Under the pieces are notes generated by a model that saw only the letters and a program-made list of their open reading frames with translations, did not search any database and had not been told where the DNA came from. This document shows, one piece after another, positions 56,411-64,000 of a stretch of DNA of 64,000 nt. The position numbers and the translations under genes are program-made. Location: positions 6,045,620 to 6,109,619 of the forward strand of contig CM053246.1 in the NCBI GenBank assembly GCA_028583405.1. The letters run 5' to 3'. Position 1 is the first letter of the stretch, and every line of letters begins with the position of its first letter. The stretch comes from Pogonophryne albipinna (lineage: Eukaryota > Chordata > Actinopteri > Perciformes > Artedidraconidae).

Positions 56411-56944
56411 ATGTGCCGGGGTGTTAACGGGCGGAGTCCTGGCTACAGCCGTCTCTGGGTCAGCATGATCGGCATCTATCCTACCAGTCAGCATTGCAAC
56501 AGCAAAGATATTCCGACAGCCTGGCTCAGTTTACCTTTCAGTAGTTTAGTACTTCATATTGCAGTCAGCATGTCGAGACACAAAACAAGTGCTAGCCAAA
56601 ATAAGATAGCATATTCGAGGAACATGTATGCTACATTTGAGGTTACTTTAAGAACTATAGGGTGTGTAGTGGGGTTCTTGTATTCCTGACAACTCTTACA
56701 CTTTAAAAAATATACTTACATATGAGAGTCGTTATAAAAACAATGTTTAAAACATCCACGTTGTTCCAGGTGGGCCGCGCATTGATATGTTGATGAACTA
56801 TCAGGTGACAAGGCCAGACGTGGGGTAATGAATTCAGCCTATTAAACAAATATCAGAAATATCTTGTGACAAATGTGTCAGAAAATAGTAATACAAATCA
56901 AAAGGGACAATTTAAAGTTGAACATTGCTATTAACAGTGATGAC

Positions 56945-57108
56945 AAACATCAAACATTGACAAACATCATATGTGTAATTCGTTGCACAATTCAAACGGG
57001 ATCAAAAGATAATCTTTCTCCCTCCATTGACTTCAATACATACTTTTTCCGAAATAAGGTCCCATGGAGGTCCCCCGAAGGGGAGGGACTTCGCCTCTCT
57101 ATTATAAC
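56945..57108 (+). repeat. Third copy of the long-inverted-repeat arm
   Basis: ATGTGTAATTCGTTGCACAA, CAAACGGGATCAAAAGATA, CCATTGACTTCAATACATA and AAATAAGGTCCCATGG, ending GACTTCGCCTCTCTA, match the right arm at 35200-35342. No partner arm is nearby, so it is a solo end or a truncated element. Confidence 0.75.
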
Positions 57109-58459
57109 AACAGAATGTTCTCAATTTAATATTTGAAATGGAAATAAGTGTATCAGCCAACATGCTCCGTGTCTATTCGGGGAAACAGAGTGTCTTTGTT
57201 TTAAACTAGATATTGTAATTTTTTTAAAGGCTATTGTATGAGTCAAGAGATAGGGATTCAAAACCCAAAATGGGGAATGGTTTTAATTTGATGTGACTGG
57301 TTTTGAGAACAAAACATGCAACTCTTTGGATGATAAATAAGTTGCATTTGGGCTTCTTGTCAGTAGGTGGCGTCCCATCCCTTTCCTATTGATGATATGG
57401 GACCAGTCAGACACATGTTGCATTCAGGATGCACTTACTGACCATGAACTGGTTTTATAATAAAATAGTTAAAGAATTTGACTATTTTAATATTTTACTT
57501 AAGTAAAAATAGTAAAAACCATTGTAGAAATATTGTGTTAAAATGAGTCCAAATAAAGATAGACTCAGACTAACAAAAGTAAAAGTACTTATAATGCATA
57601 ATGGCCTGTTAGAAATAGTGCATATTGTATTAGAATTAGTGATGTATTTAAGTGTTCTTTACTTTATTGCAGCTAAATGCGTAGCTCATTTTAATTCCTA
57701 ATATTCTGCTGTAGCTTGTGAATGTCTCTCCATGAATTAATACATTTGGTTTGTAATAGTACATCATGATCTATTTGTTAGTGATATTTTGTACTATTAA
57801 TCTGAATCTGCAAGTCATTTCAGTTGTCAAATTAATGTAGTGGGGTAAAAAATGTGGAGAAGAAGTATAAAATAGCAGAAATCATAAAAGTATCCATGTA
57901 AATTACAAATACCTCAACATTTTAGTTGCCTACAGTACTTTGGTAATTGTACTTACTATCTACTACAGGGTATAATCAGTACTATTTTGTATTTTCATAA
58001 CAGGCCATGTTTTCTTAAACTGTTCATCACAAATTGGAGCAAATCCAGTAAAGTCTTTTTTACAGTCTTGTTTAGACTAACAGACATGTGTAAAGTAATT
58101 GAGAGGTTCTCGTGAGACTCATGGCGTAATGAAATGGACCGTGCTCCCTGTGCATTTCCCCAGGAGAGCAGATTGAAACAGGACACTTACTAAATCACAA
58201 CACAAAGCCGTGTTTTAAAAGCAGATGGAACTCATATCAGGGTTTCCCACACAGCGAATCACATGTTATGTTAGAAATATGGAAAAAGTGTGCCATGCAA
58301 ATAATTTTATGAATATTACCACCAAAAATACAGTTGTAGGTAAGTGGAATTGTAGCTGAATTCTAGAATGCAGATCAAATATAAAATAAGTGTTGCCCAA
58401 CATTATTAGTAATGCCATTCTATCTGATTGTATATTTAAGCAATAGCTCACGACAGGCC

Positions 58460-59014
58460 GTGGTATATGCTCATTATATCACAGCTAAGGGGCGTGGTTC
58501 GCCACGGAGGTCGAAGTTAATCTTAAATGTTTCCATCTTATGCTTTGTAAGTTTGTTTCGTAACGGAAGAAATGTAAATATATTTATAAAACTGACAAGC
58601 AAATCAAGCAATCTGATTGGTCGATAGTGTTTTTGCGGACCTCTTTGATTACAGATTTGAAAACATCGTTGCTTGCTTTAAAAGTAGCACAATTCATTAT
58701 GTCAAACCTTGGAAAGTATCTAGATATCCCTGCCCTAATGCCAAAGGAACTGCACACTGAATATGTTTTGCCGTTTGATGTCTATGTCTGGACCGCTGCG
58801 TAAAAAGGAGGGTTTCTGCCCCGTTACTTCTCCGCTGCTTTCTTGTTCCAGTTTGAAAAGCTTCAGCCCAACGGTATACAGTTTTTCTCAGACGCGGAGG
58901 GATACTGACTTGCTGTGAAAAGTAACTTACAATTCTACCCGTGGTATACGCTCAGTATATCACGGCTAAGAACCAATCAGATTGCTTGATTTGACTTGTC
59001 CGTTTTATAAGTTA
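58460..59014. repeat. Composite repeat with direct and inverted arms
   Basis: A 30-bp direct repeat (GTGGTATATGCTCATTATAT at 58460 and GTGGTATACGCTCAGTATAT at 58941) is interlaced with an inverted pair. AAATCAAGCAATCTGATTGG (58602-58621) is mirrored at 58974-58994. The outer ends are unclear. Probably MITE-derived. Confidence 0.55.
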
Positions 59015-60921
59015 CAGTTATATAACTGTGCTATTGAGCACATGTTTGTTGTAGGACACAGTTCTGAAGGAGTTTCATCTCCAGTTCAAATCATGAAAAA
59101 AAAGTTGTTTCCAAAGGAGAAGTTTTCAAAGGTTTTTTAATCCAAATAAAAACATGGTGATAGAAAGCTGGTAGGTTGGAGTTAAAATGATCATGACTTT
59201 GTGTCTTTGTGTCTGTCACCTGGAAGCTGTCACAACAGAGCGGCGGTGGCTGTTACGCAAGTGTGTTTGGTAGTGACGCAATAAATGAACCCGGATGCTG
59301 AAGCTGTACCAACAAAGAGTTTAGGGAGCATCACCACGGAACTCCCTGTGGAGATTAAAAGTTTGTGGTTTGTTGGTTCACTGGGTGTTTGTGTGTCTTC
59401 CCTACACCCCGGCAGGAAAGGACTTTTTCTCTCATGATCGCAATAAACAAGAAGACATAAACATGCTCTATTTGAGAAGTCTGAGATCAAACAAATGGTG
59501 TCCTTTCCTTTTAAATAGCACTTCACATCATTACAGTATTTCTATTGGGCCTGACTGAACTCTTGAATGAACAGGATACTTGTCAGCATTCAGGCCCATC
59601 AGTCACATTAGATTTAACAATATGGATATGTTTTGCTAGAAAGTTGGACATGAATGAATATCTCATTGAGATATATATGTAACCCACTGGCACACTGCAC
59701 AGAAAAAGTGCTGAGTCATTTTGGGGGTGGTTCCACAATTTCATGTGAAGTAGACCGCCTTAATCAAGTCCATACCCCGATCTTGGAATTTTCCAAGGAA
59801 CACTAAGTCCTCCCTCTGTGTGGATGGTTGGATTTGCTTCGCTAAGCATCCAGTTGCATAAGTTGTTACCTTCAGGCCTACATCGTATCTCTTAATGCAG
59901 ACTTGATGTAGATATAAACATTGTAGTAGTTCTTTCTATAGATATGGCTTTTTTTGTGTTGAAATAGTCTAATTTAAATAAAACACATGTTGTTCGTTTT
60001 TTGTCATTGCACAAGTTATATTGCTTGTGAAATGAGTTCCTCTTTGTCTTAAGAACAACACATTGTGGCCCTTTAGAGTAGAATGCTTTATTGGTCTTGT
60101 TCTGCTAAATGTCACTCAAAGAAACACTTAGACTACTAATGCACAGCCTAAATATAGTACAAGGCACTTTTGTACCAAAACAACGTACTAGAACCCGGCA
60201 GTAAAGAAAAGTATGACATACAAGTGAGTATCAGAGTGCTGGGAGGGGTTCAGTGTGGTGCGAAGTGTTGGATCTTTAACTACAGGATCCTGAAGGGCAG
60301 TCTCCTTCCTTAAAGTGCCACCTTGCTGCTGTTAGTGTCACAAATTATACCAATTCTCAATGTGCCACATTAAGAGATTTAAAAGTCACCCTATCACCAG
60401 CATATAGCTGCCAGTATAAATCATGCCTTCCTTCTTATTGAAAGCAGTTGGTCTGGTTTTGACTACAGGTACTTTCACACCTCATTATTTGTCGTGTCAA
60501 CCTTTTTATTTGCAAGATTAATTTTGGGGCCTATTAAAGGCAAGACTGAACATGTCTGAGTCTAATTCGTCTTTGTGTGTTATTCCAATCTGCCATTGTT
60601 GATTGAAATGTTTCAAGTTATGGATGGTGACGGAGTAATTAAATCAGATTTAGAATCATTAGAGGCTTACAATAAATTGCAAGAGCACTTATAGGTAATT
60701 CATCTAGAGCAGGGGTGTCCAAACGTTTTTCACCGAGGGCCACAAACAGAAAAATATTCGAAGGGCTGGGCCGCTCACTAGAGGTCAGGTTTATTGCCTC
60801 ATAAGTGAAGTTATAAGTTAGCTAAATCAATCAAATGTAAGTGATACAACAGCCGCCATGACAGCTTTCTATAGGGTTTCATTTATTTTGTTAGCAGCTC
60901 TTTCCTTAAAACAGAGGCCTG

Positions 60922-62748
60922 CAGTGTTGGGCAAGTTACTTCCAAAATGTCATATACATATTACTTATTACTGTCTTTTGAAAGTAATAAGTTACATTAC
61001 AATATTACTGTCTCTGAAATGTAATGAGTTACACTACTTTTGAGTTACTTTCACCAAAATAACCGCAAAAGAATGGCTACGTATTTTAAATGCTAAAATG
61101 TAGTTTAGTGCAGCTCATTATGCATCCAGTGAAGGGCGATGTGGTATAGCATAACAACTGTGTAGGCCCTTAAGGCTACTCACAACTTGTATTACACGGC
61201 TTAGTTGAATACTCGATTCTGATTTTAAATTCTTAACATGTGACACGTTGTTAATACAGTACAGACCAGTGTCAAGGACTATAATGAAGGTTGCTAAGGA
61301 GGATCAAGAAAGAGAAAGGAAAAGAGGTTAAAAGACGGAGCGCTGGACGTCAGATAAATCACCAGAAGAAGGCAGAGAGGAAGTAAACACTAACAGGACA
61401 CGGAATGGGCTCTGTAGTTTGTTTAGTATATGGCCATGTACAGGCCCGGTTCCAGAACAACATGACTCAGGGTGCCTCTGAGATTACAGGGGGCGTAGCA
61501 GTAGCAGGTTTACATGAGCAATAGTGGCCGGCAACAGCAATGAAAAATAGCATTGATGGTCCCCAATGAACAGATTATGGCATTTGTTATGTTTTGAAAC
61601 CAAGCAAGTGAGAACATTTCAAGTGTGTTAAAAGTGCAATCCTGAAATATTGCATATAGTCCAAAGTGGACTATGGCAAAGAAAAGCACAAAAGCTTCAA
61701 AGCTGTACTGATAAAACAAATGAGAACATATTGTAAATCAAGGCAAATATGATTTAAACCAGCTCATGGTTTGAAATGGCAAACATTGAAAAGCAAAAGT
61801 ATTATTAAAACCATGTACTAAATCATAATTTTGGTCCCATCATATACTCTGGGAAGAGAATATTTACTGTGCTTGAAAACTGGATCACATCATCATGTGA
61901 GGTTGACTTTGTGACCTGGAGAACATTTCAGCTGCAACATTAGCGTATTGATAAGCTTGGGGTATGAGATAGTTTTGTAGCCATTCGTGGTGAAGGCATC
62001 TGTGCTATTGTATGCAATATTTTTGACCCAACATTTCTACAGGCATGGCAGAATATGGCACTATTTTCACATGAATATTCCATTGTCTATTTTCATACCA
62101 CGAGCTGCAACATGACCGCCGAACCCCACTGTACAGGCGGGTACTTGTTTAGATATACCTGGGCAGGCTCTGTTTTGCCGTGGTATCCTGGCACCTGCGG
62201 GCCGCAGAGGGGCAGCGTAGTTTCGGGCGACGAAGACTGCTGCTCCGGGGGCGAGGGCGGCGAGTCAGGCGGGAGTAAGCTAGTGTCCACAACGGAGGGT
62301 AACGTGATGTCCCCATCTGGCCTGTTGTCTGCAGTAGATGCAGTGTTGCTGGCGTTTAGTGATGGTTGCTTTAACCATTTTCGTATAAATGATTATCCAC
62401 AGATGTGTGTCACTGCTGTGGAAGCACTTTGGAAATGATGCACGCGCAGCGGAGCAGGTCACGTGCACCTGACACAATTTGTTGTTTGTATTTTTCGCTC
62501 CGTTCTCTTTTTTGAATAGAGGGTGCATAACATTCAACTGCCCGAAGATCCCGACGCGAAGCCTGAAAGGTAAACACCAGGTTTACTAATCTACCCGCAC
62601 AATTTGTCTGGTGTCGGAATGTCTCGCTATGTTAGTACATTCTTAAAAAACAAAACACCATTTCATTTCGGGTTAAAATGTGTTGTAACTGCGTTACTGA
62701 GCATTGTAACGGGTAATATATTACCCACATTTCATTAGTAATGCATTA
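60922..62748 (-). mobile_element. Decayed hAT element cut by a BEL/Pao LTR
   Basis: The left end is CAGTGTTGGGCAAGTTACTT. The right side has GTAACGGGTAATATATTACC and GTAATGCATTA, the subterminal style of the same hAT group, but its last bases are missing where the LTR begins. A - strand frame at 62290-62093 (PPDSPPSPPE to QVYLNKYPPVQW) might be transposase debris; this is weak. Confidence 0.5.
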
Positions 62749-63230
62749 TGTCGTGGCTTCCTTCCTTGTTTTTCCACCAAGCCACTAGACGCCTTAAACA
62801 GACAGTTCTAACTCGTTTCTTTCCTTAAATTACTCACAGTTTGAAGTGTTGCTTGGCCTCCGATGGTTTAAAAGATGTTGCGATGTGTTTGCTCAAAATA
62901 AAATAACAAACTTTTGCACATGCAACAAAGAAAAATAGGCCTTTTCAATATTCAAAACAAATAGGCAAAACACAGCCAAAACTCAAATAAAACAACACAA
63001 CTTAGGTAGTCTTTCTTTCTTGGTAATGCTTATAACTTGACAACTTAAAGGGTACTTGTACGGTTTGTATGTACGGTTACGAGTACGGTTAAAAACTGTT
63101 CCTCAACAGGTTGCCCATCACTGTGGCGTTAGCACAGGCGCCATGGGAATTGTAGTCCTTTATAGTGCGTTGACTACAGACGTCACAATTAGGTGGCCAT
63201 TCTTATCAAATCAAAATACTGGCTCTAACA
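62749..63230 (-). repeat. BEL/Pao 3' LTR (probable)
   Basis: On the - strand a purine tract (AAAAGGGGCCGG, 63233-63244) precedes TGTTAGAGCC, a plausible LTR start at 63230. A TATA-like CTATAAAGG (63158-63164) sits about 66 bases in. The best end is CGACA at 62749, giving TG...CA borders and 482 bp. The lower border is inferred from the interrupted hAT and needs the other LTR to confirm. Confidence 0.55.
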
Positions 63231-63361
63231 TACCGGCCCCTTTTGTTATGGGCATCTTTAATAACAATAAACAAAAATTCAAAAAGAGCCAGACAAAGTC
63301 AGTCTTCATATTCTATTTGAGATAGACAGGGTGTCTTAATTGTCCATCTTCAGTTATTTCC

Positions 63362-64000
63362 TTATTCTAAGGCAGGCACCAGTAGGCATATTTTGCTTAT
63401 TGGTCTTTCCAGCGTGTTGGTTTTTGTCTTAAGAAGAACACTCCGAATCAGTCCTCCAGATCCAGGACGCGTCTCCATAACTCTTGCCATTAACCAGGAT
63501 CCACGAGGTGCATTTGAATCCATGATTATTACGATGTCTCCAGGTATGAAGTTCCTTTTAATGCGATTCCATTGCTGTCTTTCTTGCAAAAGTGGTAGAT
63601 ATTCTTTGATCCATCTGGTCCAAAACAAATTAGCTATGTACTGCACTTGTCGCCAGCGGCGTCTTGAGTATGTATCTAGCTGATGGAATAAGCCACGAAG
63701 GTTTGACCTTGAGCTGCAGCAAATGGTTTGGTGTGAGAGGTTCCAAGTCATTTGGATCATTTGACACTGTAGTTATTGGTCGGCTGTTGAGAATTCCTTC
63801 AACTTCACACAGAACTGTTGAAAGGCTTTCGTCATCAAGTGTTTGTTGTTTTGTGATGGATAGCAGAATTTTCTTTACAAGCCGGATTAGTCTTTCCCAT
63901 ACTCCGCCATGATGTGCTCCGTAAGGAGGATTGAAGGTCCATTTCACATCCTTTTGCTGGAGAGCTTGTTATATTTTGCTCAGATTCCACTCTTTTATAG
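63362..64000 (-). pseudogene. BEL/Pao retrotransposon pol, integrase C-terminal part
   Basis: The - strand encodes the end of a BEL/Pao polyprotein. From 63947 the frame reads [34 protein letters not shown] and [14 protein letters not shown], the end of the integrase core. After a frameshift near 63690 the second frame continues with [50 protein letters not shown] and ISKICLL, the C-terminal domain typical of this group. The upstream pol and gag lie beyond 64000. The frameshift marks it as inactive unless it is an assembly error. Confidence 0.85.

Larger units (their letters stand above)
56411..62748. other. Intergenic region right of the zinc-finger gene
   Basis: No gene was recognised. Contents are repeat pieces: a single long-inverted-repeat arm (56945-57108), an AGTACTT hAT-like fragment (about 57480-57965), paired repeats (58460-59014), a hAT left-end scrap beginning CAGGGGTGTCCAAACG at 60714, and a decayed hAT (60922-62748). 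The 59230-59526 - strand frame (98 codons) has no family resemblance. 59560-60700 shows nothing definite. Confidence 0.5.

Noticed and set aside
62055..62438. 127-codon + strand frame as a novel gene
   Set aside because: It lies inside a decayed hAT element; the opposite strand looks slightly more like transposase debris, and no splice or start context supports a gene.

Overview
The window is vertebrate nuclear DNA, almost certainly from a ray-finned (teleost) fish. It has compact multi-exon genes with GT-AG introns. The introns and intergenic DNA are packed with fish-type repeats: hAT, PIF-Harbinger, piggyBac-like TTAA elements, a Tc1 element, an L2/CR1/Rex1-type LINE and a BEL/Pao LTR element. 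No tRNA, rRNA or CRISPR array was seen.

Four protein genes can be reconstructed. (1) gng12, + strand, 6849-8510: a complete 72-residue G protein gamma subunit in two coding exons. (2) gadd45a, - strand, 18728-17202: a complete 154-residue stress-response protein in four exons. It converges tail to tail with gng12, as GADD45A and GNG12 do in human. (3) sec16b, + strand, 21049-50787: an ER-exit-site scaffold with 23 coding exons that join in phase into a 932-residue protein. It is divergent from gadd45a and carries most of the mobile DNA. (4) A C2H2 zinc-finger gene, - strand, 55979-54501: one coding exon, 492 residues, ten fingers, most like ZNF648.

Layout: 1-6800 is gene-poor with a LINE scrap and hAT-like elements. 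6849 to about 11.3 kb is gng12 with its probable long 3' UTR. 11.5-16.5 kb is repeat-rich and includes a 57-bp minisatellite inside a TTAA-flanked element. 17.2-18.7 kb is gadd45a. 20-50.8 kb is sec16b. 50.8-54.5 kb is mostly anonymous sequence with a strong hairpin. 54.5-56.4 kb is the zinc-finger gene. 56.5-62.7 kb is repeat-rich intergenic DNA. 62.7-64 kb is the 3' end of a BEL/Pao element, including its LTR, which runs off the right edge.

The genes have ordinary housekeeping or stress roles and do not form an operon-like system. I found no previously undescribed biochemical system. The best second-look material is structural: hAT elements with exact 8-bp target duplications, mostly in sec16b introns, including one hAT inside another and one inside a long-inverted-repeat element; a Harbinger insertion dated by an empty paralogous site in the same window; a 16-copy minisatellite open on both strands; and a 209-bp near-palindrome.
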